DNA of 64,000 nt from Sinomonas cellulolyticus (GTDB lineage Bacteria > Actinomycetota > Actinomycetes > Actinomycetales > Micrococcaceae), in assembly GCF_014656475.1 (NCBI RefSeq), contig NZ_BNCM01000016.1, positions 1 to 64,000 of the forward strand, read 5' to 3'. Numbering within the stretch: position 1 is the stretch's first letter; every line of letters starts with the position of its first letter. Shown in pieces: positions 46,553 to 54,212 of this stretch. A program made the position numbers and the translations under genes. Under the pieces are notes generated by a model. The model worked only from the letters and a program-made list of their open reading frames with translations. It did not search any database and had not been told where the DNA came from.

Positions 46553-48852
46553 CAGCGCAGGGTAGCGGCCCGCTGCCGGGTCCGGGAGGCGAGGAGCCAT
46601 GACTGCACATCCTCGAGCGGACGGCCGTTCTCGTCGAGATGGTGGCGCGTCCAGTTCCCATCGGGGCCGAGGTGCCACGAGGAGGTGGTCGGGGCGATGT
46701 ACCGGTCCATGAGGGCGACGAGATCCGTGATGTCCTCGCGGTTGCGCAGCTGCACGAGGGCCTCGACGCGGCGGTCGAGGTTGCGGTGCATCATGTCTGC
46801 CGAGCCGATGTAGATCACCGGGTTGCCGCCGTTGGCGAAGGCGAACACCCGGGAGTGCTCGAGGAAGCGGCCCAGGATGGAGCGGACGGTGATGTTCTCG
46901 CTCAGGCCGGGCACCCCCGGCCTGAGGGCGCAGATGCCGCGCACGATCACGTCCACTCGCACTCCGGCCTGGGAGGCGCGGTACAGCGAGTCGATGATCG
47001 CCTCGTCCACCATGGAGTTGACCTTGATGACCACACGGGCGCGGAGGCCCGCCTTCGCGTTGCGGATCTCGGTCTCGATCCGGTCGATGAGGCCCGAGCG
47101 CACCGAGCGCGGCGCCACGAGGAGGCGCTTGAAGGTGGATTTCGGCGCGTAGCCCGAGAGCTGGTTGAAGAGCTTCGAGAGGTCGTCGCCCACCTGCTCG
47201 TCGCACGTGAGCAGGCCGAGGTCCTCGTAGTACCGCGCGGTCCGGGGGTGGTAGTTGCCGGTGCCGATGTGGCAGTAGCGGCGCAGCCCGTCGTTCTCCT
47301 GGCGCACCACGAGGGAGAGCTTGCAGTGCGTCTTGAGGCCCACGATCCCATACACCACGTGCACGCCGGCCTGCTCGAGCTTGCGCGCCCACGAGATGTT
47401 GGCCTGCTCGTCGAAGCGGGCCTTGATCTCCACGAGCGCGAGGACCTGCTTGCCGGCCTCGGCCGCGTCGATGAGCGCGTCCACAATGGGCGAGTCGCCC
47501 GAGGTGCGGTAGAGGGTCTGCTTGATGGCCTGGACCTTCGGGTCTGCTGCGGCCTGCTCGAGGAAGGCCTGCACCGAGGTCGAGAACGAGTCGTACGGGT
47601 GGTGCAGGAGGATGTCGCGGCGGCGCATCGCCGCGAAGACGTTCGCCGCCTTGGCCGTCTCTGACTCGTTGAGGAAGCGCGAGGTGTGCGCGAGCTGCTT
47701 GGGGTAGTGCAGCTCGGGCCGGTCGATCCCCGCGATCACGGACAGGCCGCGCAGGTCCAACGGTGCCGGCAGTGAATACACCTCCGGCTCGTCCACCCCG
47801 AGCTCCCGGACGAGGAGCGCGAGGACGTTGGGGCTGATGTCCGTGGTGACCTCGAGGCGCACGGGCGGGCCGAACCGCCGCCGCAGGAGCTCCTTCTCGA
47901 GCGCCTGGAGGAGGTTCTCGGCGTCGTCCTCCTCGACCTCGAGGTCCTCGTTGCGCGTGACCCTGAAGGTGTGGTGCTCGAGCACCTCCATGCCGGGGAA
48001 GAGCTGGTCGAGGTGCACCGCGATGAGGTCCTCGAGCGGGATGAACCTGGCCCCGCGGCGGGCTCCCGCCCTCGGGCCGTCCACGGAGATGAGCCGGGGA
48101 AGCTGGTCCGGCACCTTGAGCCTGGCGAACAGCTCCTTCTCGCTCACCGGATTCCGCACGATCACGGCGAGGTTCAGGGACAGGCCCGAGATGTAGGGGA
48201 ACGGGTGGGCCGGATCGACCGCGAGCGGGGTCAGGATCGGGAAGACCTGCTCCCGGAACATCGTGCTCAGTTGCTCGTGCTCGCCCTCGCCGAGGTCCTC
48301 CCACGAGACGAGCCGGATGCCCGCCTCTTCGAGGGCGGGCCGGATCTGCTCCGCGAAGACGCGGGTGTGGCGCTCCTGCAGGACGTGGGCTGCCTCGGAG
48401 ATCTGGTCCAGGACCTCGTGCGGGCTCAGCCCTGCAGGGGAGGGGACGGCGAGGCCGGTGGCGATGCGCCGCTTGAGCCCGGCGACCCGGACCATGAAGA
48501 ACTCGTCCAGGTTCGAGGCGAAGATCGAGAGGAAGCTGACCCGCTCGAGCAGGAACAGGTCCGGGTCCTCCGCGAGCTCGAGGACCCGCTGGTTGAACGC
48601 GAGCCAGCTCAGCTCGCGGTCGAGGAAGCGGTCCGGGCCGTATTCGCCCTCCGGCTCGGCATTCGGCTCCGTCTCCGGGATGTAGAAGCGGTCTTCGGTG
48701 GCCCTCGCGGCGGGAACCTCGGAGGAGCCGAAGACGGGAGCGGTCCGAGCGGGCCGGAGGCTGGGAGGCGAGCCCGCGCCGTCGTGCGTGCCGGCCGCCG
48801 CGAGGTGCGGCGCGGGCGCGGGAGTGCTCTGGTCCCGAGCGGCTTCAGTCAT
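46552..48852 (-). CDS. ppk: Polyphosphate kinase 1
   Basis: A 766-residue enzyme reversibly making polyphosphate from ATP. After a 70-residue variable N-tail comes YGPDRFLDRELSWLAFNQRV and SFLSIFASNLDEFFMVRVAG; the middle has PYDSFSTSVQAFLEQAAADP; the catalytic His is H509 in GIVGLKTHCKLSLVVRQE, and YCHIGTGNYHPRTARYYEDL follows. C-terminal motifs RGICALRPGVPGLSENITV and GGNPVIYIGSADMMHRNLDR are standard PPK1. A TAGGGT box ends 6 nt before the ATG, so it may have its own leaderless promoter despite lying 12 bp after mshD. Confidence 0.97.
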   Translation of the reverse strand: MTEAARDQSTPAPAPHLAAAGTHDGAGSPPSLRPARTAPVFGSSEVPAARATEDRFYIPETEPNAEPEGEYGPDRFLDRELSWLAFNQRVLELAEDPDLFLLERVSFLSIFASNLDEFFMVRVAGLKRRIATGLAVPSPAGLSPHEVLDQISEAAHVLQERHTRVFAEQIRPALEEAGIRLVSWEDLGEGEHEQLSTMFREQVFPILTPLAVDPAHPFPYISGLSLNLAVIVRNPVSEKELFARLKVPDQLPRLISVDGPRAGARRGARFIPLEDLIAVHLDQLFPGMEVLEHHTFRVTRNEDLEVEEDDAENLLQALEKELLRRRFGPPVRLEVTTDISPNVLALLVRELGVDEPEVYSLPAPLDLRGLSVIAGIDRPELHYPKQLAHTSRFLNESETAKAANVFAAMRRRDILLHHPYDSFSTSVQAFLEQAAADPKVQAIKQTLYRTSGDSPIVDALIDAAEAGKQVLALVEIKARFDEQANISWARKLEQAGVHVVYGIVGLKTHCKLSLVVRQENDGLRRYCHIGTGNYHPRTARYYEDLGLLTCDEQVGDDLSKLFNQLSGYAPKSTFKRLLVAPRSVRSGLIDRIETEIRNAKAGLRARVVIKVNSMVDEAIIDSLYRASQAGVRVDVIVRGICALRPGVPGLSENITVRSILGRFLEHSRVFAFANGGNPVIYIGSADMMHRNLDRRVEALVQLRNREDITDLVALMDRYIAPTTSSWHLGPDGNWTRHHLDENGRPLEDVQSWLLASRTRQRAATLR

Positions 48853-48858
48853 GGTCCA

Positions 48859-48864
48859 ACCCTA
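48859..48864 (-). promoter_or_regulatory. -10 box of ppk
   Basis: TAGGGT on the minus strand, touching the mshD stop codon and ending 6 nt before the ppk ATG. Confidence 0.45.
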
Positions 48865-49833
48865 CTAGGAGGCGGTGTAGAGGACGTCCCTGTCCCACAG
48901 GGTGAAGCCGAGCCTGCGGTACATCGCCACGGCGGGCAGGTTGTCCGCGTCGGTGTACAGCATCACGGTGCCCAAGCCGAGCGAATGGAGGTAGTCGATG
49001 CCGTGCAGGGTGAGGGCGCGCCCGAGCCCGTTGCCCTGGGCCTCCGGGACCACGCCGACCACGTACACCTCGCCCAGCGCGCGGTGTTCGCCGTGCGCGG
49101 GGTGCACCTTGGTCCAGTGGAAGCCGAGGATGCGGTCGTCCTCGTCCACGGCGAGGAAGAATCCCGCCGGGTCGAACCAGTCCTCGGCCATGCGCGCCTC
49201 GAGGTCGCTGCGGCGCAGCTGGCCCTGCTCCGGGTGGTGGGCGAACGCCGCGTGGTTCGCGGCGAGCCACGCGTCCTCGTCGCGGCCGGGCTCGAACGTC
49301 CGGATGGACACCCCCTCGGGCAGCGCCGGCGAGTCGGCGTGCGGCCGGTGAACGAGCACCATCTTCCACAGTTCGCGCTCGGGCACGAACCCGTAGTCGA
49401 GCGCGAGCTCGGCCGCGGCTTCGTGGTTGCCGTGCGACCAGGCCCGCAGTCCCTTGAGGCCCGCACTGCCGCGGAGCTCGCGGATCGCCTCGACGAGGCG
49501 GACGCCGACCCCCTGATTGCGGTAGTTCGGATGCACGGCCAGCTCGGCCACCCCGGTGCCGTCGGGGGAGAAGGAGATCGCTGCCACCCCTGCGAGGTCT
49601 TCCGGCACTGAGGAGCCGGAGGTGTCGTCCAGTGCATGCACCGCCACGGTGAGGATCTCCTCGTTATGGGTCTCGGGCGAACGCATGAGCACGGTGGTCT
49701 GCTCTGAGAGCGAGGGATTCCCGTCCGATTCCTCGGCTGCCTCGAGCAGTTCCCGCACCTCCGCCCACAGGGCCTGCGGGACGCGTCCCTCGACGACGGT
49801 GACTGGCCAATCCTGCGGGTATGCGCTGGTCAT
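48865..49833 (-). CDS. mshD: Mycothiol synthase MshD
   Basis: A 322-residue double-GNAT acetyltransferase that N-acetylates cysteinyl-GlcN-inositol in the last step of mycothiol synthesis. The first GNAT module has VAELAVHPNYRNQGVGVRLV; the second, catalytic module has EVYVVGVVPEAQGNGLGRAL and AVAMYRRLGFTLWDRD. The R/QxxGxG/A acetyl-CoA loops are seen in both. Mycothiol marks Actinobacteria. TAGCCT ends 6 nt before the ATG. Adjacent to glnR, as in mycobacteria. Confidence 0.95.
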   Translation of the reverse strand: MTSAYPQDWPVTVVEGRVPQALWAEVRELLEAAEESDGNPSLSEQTTVLMRSPETHNEEILTVAVHALDDTSGSSVPEDLAGVAAISFSPDGTGVAELAVHPNYRNQGVGVRLVEAIRELRGSAGLKGLRAWSHGNHEAAAELALDYGFVPERELWKMVLVHRPHADSPALPEGVSIRTFEPGRDEDAWLAANHAAFAHHPEQGQLRRSDLEARMAEDWFDPAGFFLAVDEDDRILGFHWTKVHPAHGEHRALGEVYVVGVVPEAQGNGLGRALTLHGIDYLHSLGLGTVMLYTDADNLPAVAMYRRLGFTLWDRDVLYTAS

Positions 49834-49839
49834 GGGGAC

Positions 49840-49845
49840 AGGCTA
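49840..49845 (-). promoter_or_regulatory. -10 box of mshD
   Basis: TAGCCT on the minus strand ends 6 nt before the mshD ATG; no ribosome-binding site is present. Confidence 0.5.
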
Positions 49846-50002
49846 GCGAACAGGGCCTGAAGTGGCAGGTGTTGGCTCCGGTTTGCCTGCATCCTCCCTG
49901 CCGGGGTAGAGTCGCACTCTGCCGCCGGGGTATCGGCGGGCAGGGGGGATCCGCCAGTGGGGCGGCCTTGATACGTTCGACCCGTATGTCCTCCACAGAA
50001 CC

Positions 50003-50040
50003 GGCGGGGCCGGCATCGTCGTGACGATGCCGGCCCCGCC
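50003..50040 (-). terminator. Terminator after glnR
   Basis: A perfect 18-bp inverted repeat (50003-50020 with 50023-50040) with only two unpaired central bases, 23 bp past the glnR stop. It separates glnR from mshD and could work both ways. The remaining sequence 49846-50002 shows no gene. Confidence 0.85.
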
Positions 50041-50063
50041 GTCGTCCTGCCGTCCCCGCTGCC

Positions 50064-50759
50064 TCAGGCCTCGCTGAGCTCGTCCTCCGCGAGCCGTGTC
50101 AGCGTCAGCCGGTAGCCCACGTTGCGCACTGTTCCGATGAGCCCCTCGTGGTCGGTCCCCAGCTTCGCCCGGAGCCGTCGGACGTGGACGTCCACGGTGC
50201 GCGTGCCCCCGTAGTAGTCGTAGCCCCACACCTCGGTCAGCAGCTGCTGCCGGGTGAACACCCGCCCCGGATGCTGCGCGAGGTACTTCAGGAGCTCGAA
50301 CTCCTTGAACGTCAGGTTCAGGGCCTCGCCATTGACCTTCGCCGTGTAGCTGGACTCGTCGATCACCACACCGGCCGCGCGGATCTCCGTCTCCGGCTCC
50401 TCCACGGTCGCCGCACGCGAGACGGCGAGACGGATCCTCGCCTCGACCTCGGCTGGCCCTGCGGAGTCGAGGATGATGTCGTCGACGCTCCAGGCGGACG
50501 AGACGGCGGCCATGCCCCCCTCCGTGAGGATCAGGATGAGCGGCGCGTTCAGGCCCGTGGCACGCAGCAGCTGGGTCAGGGAGCGGGAGCCGACCAGGTC
50601 CTTGCGGGCGTCGACGAAGACGACGTCCGAGGGGTCGGCGTCGAGCAGGGCAGTGGGCTCCGCCGGCAGGACGTGGATGCGGTGGTTGAGGAGCTCGAGC
50701 GCGGGGAGGATGTCGGCTGACGCGCCCGCGGCGTTCGTCAGGAGCAGGATGTGCGACAT
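50064..50759 (-). CDS. glnR: GlnR-type orphan response regulator (nitrogen control)
   Basis: A 231-residue OmpR-like regulator. The N-terminal receiver is atypical: SHILLLTNAAGASADILPAL lacks the acidic pair, while D50 remains in DVVFVDARKDLVGSR. The DNA-binding domain includes LTFKEFELLKYLAQHPGRVF, QLLTEVWGYDYYGGTRTVDV and HVRRLRAKLG. This matches the actinobacterial GlnR, which governs nitrogen assimilation without a partner kinase; none is present here. GGAGGA precedes the ATG at 50759; a longer start at 50786 adds 9 residues. Neighbour mshD supports orthology to the mycobacterial pair. Confidence 0.92.
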   Translation of the reverse strand: MSHILLLTNAAGASADILPALELLNHRIHVLPAEPTALLDADPSDVVFVDARKDLVGSRSLTQLLRATGLNAPLILILTEGGMAAVSSAWSVDDIILDSAGPAEVEARIRLAVSRAATVEEPETEIRAAGVVIDESSYTAKVNGEALNLTFKEFELLKYLAQHPGRVFTRQQLLTEVWGYDYYGGTRTVDVHVRRLRAKLGTDHEGLIGTVRNVGYRLTLTRLAEDELSEA

Positions 50760-50877
50760 GGTTCCTCCGTCAGGATCTGTCTGCACGGCGTCGGGCAGTG
50801 GTGCCTATGACGGTCGATTATAGAACGAGCCGCGCTCCGCACCCCGGGCATGCGTCACATTCGCGTGCGTCGTGAGG

Positions 50878-50883
50878 CAGGAT
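50878..50883 (+). promoter_or_regulatory. Possible -10 box of the membrane-protein gene
   Basis: CAGGAT ends 6 nt before the GTG of an 18-codon ORF that overlaps the membrane-protein gene. Confidence 0.3.
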
Positions 50884-50889
50884 GGCAGG

Positions 50890-50946
50890 GTGAGCAACAC
50901 TGACCACGGAACCCGGCCGCGCCCTCTGCACAGGACGGCGACGTGA
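50890..50946 (+). CDS. Short upstream ORF, 18 codons
   Basis: Reads M(V)SNTDHGTRPRPLHRTAT and stops in a GTGA overlap with the GTG start of the membrane-protein gene at 50943. CAGGAT lies 6 nt before its start. It may be a leaderless upstream ORF whose translation carries ribosomes to the next gene, which has no ribosome-binding site. It may equally be chance. Confidence 0.35.
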   Translation: MSNTDHGTRPRPLHRTAT

Positions 50947-51689
50947 AGGCGACCGCCCGTTCGGTCGCCGGTGGAGCGGTGGCCATCGCCGGTGTTGCGG
51001 TCGCCACCGCGTCCAGCCTGGGCGGCCCGATCGCGCAGACCCTGGGCACCTCTGTCGTGGCCGTCGCCGTGGGCTTCGGCTGGCCGCACTTCCTCGGCAT
51101 CCCCGCCAAGAAGACCAATGGCGCCGTCATCTCGCTCGCGGGCATCGCCTCGGCGGCCTCGGCGGCGTTCGCCCGCGGCCCCGAGTACCTCGTCTGGACC
51201 CCCCTTGCGATCGCCGTCGGCGTCATGGCCGTCGTGATCGTCCAGCTGATCCGCGGTACGGGGCAGAGCCACCGCCTCGAATCCGCATTCGGCGCGAGCG
51301 CCGGCGTCCTCCTGTGCTGCCTGGGGGCAGGGTGGACGGCGACGGCGCGGCTCACCGGCGCGGGGTCGATGCTCCTCGTCGCGGCCATCAGCACAGTGGT
51401 CGCCGTCCTGATCGGCATGATCCGCTGGCCCGACACCATCGTGGCACCGCTCGCCATCGTGTTCGCTGGGCTCGCCGCGCCCCTCGCGGGTCTCGTCCTC
51501 GCCGACATCAAGCTTCTCCCGGCCACCCTCGCCGGCGTGGTGATCGGGGCGGTGCTCGCGGCCTTCCGCGCGCTCAACAGCACGCGTCGCGACCGGATCG
51601 CCACGGCAGGCTTCGTGGCCCTCGGCCTGGCGCCGGCCTTTGCCGTCGGAACGGTCGCCTACCTGCTGGACCGCATGCTCGTGGTGTGA
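50943..51689 (+). CDS. Multi-spanning membrane protein, unknown function
   Basis: A 248-residue, very hydrophobic protein with about eight helices (for example SVAGGAVAIAGVAVATASSL, VWTPLAIAVGVMAVVIVQLI, AGVLLCCLGAGWTATARLTG, TAGFVALGLAPAFAVGTVAY). No domain recognised; size and topology are permease-like. GTG start in a GTGA overlap with the short upstream ORF. Confidence 0.75.
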   Translation: MKATARSVAGGAVAIAGVAVATASSLGGPIAQTLGTSVVAVAVGFGWPHFLGIPAKKTNGAVISLAGIASAASAAFARGPEYLVWTPLAIAVGVMAVVIVQLIRGTGQSHRLESAFGASAGVLLCCLGAGWTATARLTGAGSMLLVAAISTVVAVLIGMIRWPDTIVAPLAIVFAGLAAPLAGLVLADIKLLPATLAGVVIGAVLAAFRALNSTRRDRIATAGFVALGLAPAFAVGTVAYLLDRMLVV

Positions 51690-51723
51690 CGAAGTCGTGG
51701 TCGGGCGGCCGTGCGTCACACGC

Positions 51724-51729
51724 TACGAT
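51724..51729 (+). promoter_or_regulatory. -10 box of the 37-residue membrane protein
   Basis: TACGAT ends 7 nt before the ATG at 51737. Confidence 0.45.
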
Positions 51730-51736
51730 GGGCCGT

Positions 51737-51850
51737 ATGAGCGTTGCAGCATTCGAGATCTTCTTCCTTGTCCTCCTTGCCGTCACGTCCGTTGCCATGG
51801 CATGGTTCGCCGGCCTCGTGATCTGGAAGCTGTACAAGGGCCAGCGCTGA
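51737..51850 (+). CDS. Single-helix small membrane protein
   Basis: A 37-residue protein, MSVAAFEIFFLVLLAVTSVA continuing to a basic tail (WKLYKGQR). One transmembrane helix fills most of it, N-out/C-in by the positive tail. A TACGAT box 7 nt upstream and a clean start support it. Function unknown. Confidence 0.65.
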   Translation: MSVAAFEIFFLVLLAVTSVAMAWFAGLVIWKLYKGQR

Positions 51851-51906
51851 CCCTGCCGGGTGACCCTGCAGGGCCTCGCACCATCCCGCCTTCCTAGGAG
51901 CCGCTC

Positions 51907-52536
51907 GTGCCTATGGAGATTCCCACCGGCCTGACCCCCGAGCTCGTCCCACTGTCGTGGCTGATCGGGGAATGGGAAGGCCACGGCCGCCTCGGGGCCG
52001 GCGAAGGCGACGACCCCCACTTCATCCAGCACGTCGTCTTCGCGAACGACGGATTCCCGTACCTCAAGTACAGCGCGGAGAGCTGGCTGGCGGACGAGGA
52101 CGGGAAGCGCATCCGGCCCCTCTCCGCGGAGACGGGCTACTGGCAGATCGACCGGCCGCTCCAGGATGCGGACGGGGGACCGGGCATGATGCCGCCGGAC
52201 ATCGTGCCGGCTTTCACCTCCGCCGAGGAGGTTGAGTCCCTGCGCAATGCACAGGACGGTTTCGACATCACGGTGACCATCGTCCACCCCGGCAGCATCG
52301 CCGAGCTGTACTACGGGCAGATCAAGGGCCCCCAGATCCAGCTGAGCACCGACGCCGTGCTCAGGGGCGCCCACGCGCGGGACTACAAGGCCGCGACCCG
52401 GATCTTCGGGCTCGTCAACTCGGACCTCTTCTGGCGCTGGGACGTGGCCTGCGGCGGTGAACCGCTCGCCCCCCACGCCTCCGCCATCCTCAAGCGGGTC
52501 GCCCCGGCGCAGACCGGTCCTGCCCCCGCCGAGTGA
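51907..52536 (+). CDS. Nitrobindin-like FABP-fold heme-binding protein
   Basis: A 209-residue beta-barrel protein of the DUF1794/THAP4-like nitrobindin family. The signature is LVPLSWLIGEWEGHGRLGAG; strands QHVVFANDGFPYLKYSAESW and RPLSAETGYWQI follow, and the late IVHPGSIAELYYGQIKGPQI resembles the heme pocket region. Actinobacterial nitrobindins bind ferric heme and isomerise peroxynitrite. GTG at 51907 has AGGAG upstream; ATG 51913 is possible. The next gene, ygfZ-like, follows closely. Confidence 0.9.
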   Translation: MPMEIPTGLTPELVPLSWLIGEWEGHGRLGAGEGDDPHFIQHVVFANDGFPYLKYSAESWLADEDGKRIRPLSAETGYWQIDRPLQDADGGPGMMPPDIVPAFTSAEEVESLRNAQDGFDITVTIVHPGSIAELYYGQIKGPQIQLSTDAVLRGAHARDYKAATRIFGLVNSDLFWRWDVACGGEPLAPHASAILKRVAPAQTGPAPAE

Positions 52537-52613
52537 CGTACCACGCGTCCGGCGCGGTCCCGCCGGGGAGCGGACCCGGGAGTGAAATGGCCCCGCCGAG
52601 CGTTGCACCGAAT

Positions 52614-53747
52614 ATGACTCACGCCTCGCCCCTCCTCGCGCGCCCCGGCGCCGTCGCTGCACACGGTCCCGACGAGGGCGTCGCCGCCCACTACGGAGAC
52701 CCCGTGCGGGAGCAGCGGGACCTCGCAGCGGGGCGTGCCGCCGTCGACCTCTCCTTCCGCGGCGTCGTGACCGTCGCCGGCCCCGACCGCCTCTCGTGGC
52801 TCACCACCCTCTCCTCCCAGCAGGTCACCCGCCTGGTCCCGGGGGAGTCGAGCGAACTGCTGCTGCTGAGCCTGCAGGGCCGCATCGAGTTCGACGCCCG
52901 CATCATCGACGACGGCCAGAAGGCGTGGCTCCTTGTTGAGCGCGGCGAGGCGCAGGGACTCGCCGCGTGGCTCACGTCCATGAAGTTCATGCTCCGGGTC
53001 GAGGTCGCCGACGAATCCGACACCTGGGGCGTCATCGGGTCAACCCGCCGCCTCGACGTCCTCGACGCGTTCGGCCCCCAGGGTGCCCCGCTCGTCTGGG
53101 TCGACCCGTGGCCGCACGTGGCTCCCGGCGGCTACAGCTATGCGGCGGTCGACGACGCGAACCACCCCGGGCTCGAGCGGCCGTGGTTCGAGCACGTCGT
53201 CGAACGCGAACGCCTCGCCGAGGCGGCGGCGGCACTCGAGGGCGACGGCGTGGGGCTGGCCGGCGCGATGGCCTCCGAGGCCCTCCGGATCGCCGCATGG
53301 CGACCGCGGTGGGGCGTCGAGACGGATGAGCGCACCATTCCGCACGAGCTGGACCTTCTGCGCACGGCCGTGCACCTGTCCAAGGGCTGCTACAAGGGCC
53401 AGGAGACCGTTGCCCGCGTCCACAACCTCGGGCACCCGCCGCGGCGCCTGACGCTCCTGCAGCTCGACGGCTCGACGCACACGCTTCCGGCCCCCGGGAG
53501 CCCCGTCGTCGCGCGGGACGGATCCACCTCGGCGAAGCCGCTCGGCCGGGTGACCTCGGCGGCCCTGCACTACGAGATGGGGCCGATCGCCCTCGCCGTG
53601 CTCAAGCGCTCCGTGGCTCCCGACGCCGACCTCGTCGTCCTCGGCGAGGCGGACGGCGAGGAGTACGCCGCGGCCCAGGAACTCATTGTTGCCCCGGAGG
53701 CCGGCCAGGTCGTCGGGCGTCCCACCGGACTGCTCAGGAGAAACTGA
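52614..53747 (+). CDS. ygfZ: YgfZ/GcvT-like folate-binding protein
   Basis: A 377-residue protein for iron-sulfur cluster assembly. The fold is that of glycine cleavage T protein: AVDLSFRGVVTVAGPDRLSW, LTTLSSQQVTRLVPGESSEL; the YgfZ signature is LSKGCYKGQETVARVHNLGH with the conserved Cys. Start: ATG 52614 gives THASPLLARPGAVAAHGPDE, the usual N-terminus. An in-frame GTG at 52533 overlaps the preceding stop and would add 27 Pro/Gly/Ser-rich residues; ATG 52587 with GGGAG is a third option. The stop overlaps the ankyrin gene start. Confidence 0.9.
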   Translation: MTHASPLLARPGAVAAHGPDEGVAAHYGDPVREQRDLAAGRAAVDLSFRGVVTVAGPDRLSWLTTLSSQQVTRLVPGESSELLLLSLQGRIEFDARIIDDGQKAWLLVERGEAQGLAAWLTSMKFMLRVEVADESDTWGVIGSTRRLDVLDAFGPQGAPLVWVDPWPHVAPGGYSYAAVDDANHPGLERPWFEHVVERERLAEAAAALEGDGVGLAGAMASEALRIAAWRPRWGVETDERTIPHELDLLRTAVHLSKGCYKGQETVARVHNLGHPPRRLTLLQLDGSTHTLPAPGSPVVARDGSTSAKPLGRVTSAALHYEMGPIALAVLKRSVAPDADLVVLGEADGEEYAAAQELIVAPEAGQVVGRPTGLLRRN

Positions 53748-54145
53748 TGACCGAGAACCCGATCCCCGACGATGTGATCGCCCTCGCGGGCCGGCTGTTC
53801 GACGCCGCCCGGGCCGGTGACGAGCCCGTGCTGCGCTCCTACCTCGAGGCTGGCGCCCCCGCGACGCTCACCAACGAGTCGGGCGACACGCTCCTGATGC
53901 TTGCCGCCTACCACGGCCATGCCGGCACCGTGCGGCTGCTCGGCCAGCACGGGGCGGACGTCGAGGCCGCCAACGACCGGGGCCAGACCCCGCTCGCCGG
54001 GGCGGTGTTCAAGGGATACGACGAGGTCGTTGACGCGCTGCTGGCCCTGGGCGCGGACCCGGACGCCGGCTCGCCCACCGCCCGCCAGACCGCCCACATG
54101 TTCGGACGGACGGAGATCGTGCACAGGTTCGGCACCGCCGGCTAG
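53747..54145 (+). CDS. Ankyrin-repeat protein
   Basis: A 132-residue protein made mostly of three ankyrin repeats (SGDTLLMLAAYHGHAGTVRL, RGQTPLAGAVFKGYDEVVDA, PTARQTAHMFGRTEIVHRF) after an N-terminal helix (VIALAGRLFDAARAGDEPVL). A protein-protein scaffold; partner unknown. It starts within the ygfZ stop (TGATG), so the two are translationally coupled, and ankyrin-ygfZ pairs suggest a linked role. Confidence 0.85.
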   Translation: MTENPIPDDVIALAGRLFDAARAGDEPVLRSYLEAGAPATLTNESGDTLLMLAAYHGHAGTVRLLGQHGADVEAANDRGQTPLAGAVFKGYDEVVDALLALGADPDAGSPTARQTAHMFGRTEIVHRFGTAG

Positions 54146-54212
54146 CGAGATGCTCGCCACAGGCGAACGGATCCGGGCAGCCGCTGTCAGCAACAGGTGA
54201 GACCCTAGACCG

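Noticed and set aside
46553..48304. Long N-terminal extension of the MutT1-like protein
   Set aside because: It runs out of frame through ppk; the ATG at 46552 at the ppk stop gives the normal family length.
49986..50024. 12-codon ORF MSSTEPAGPASS with TACGTT upstream
   Set aside because: It ends inside the glnR terminator hairpin and has no other support; chance is more likely.
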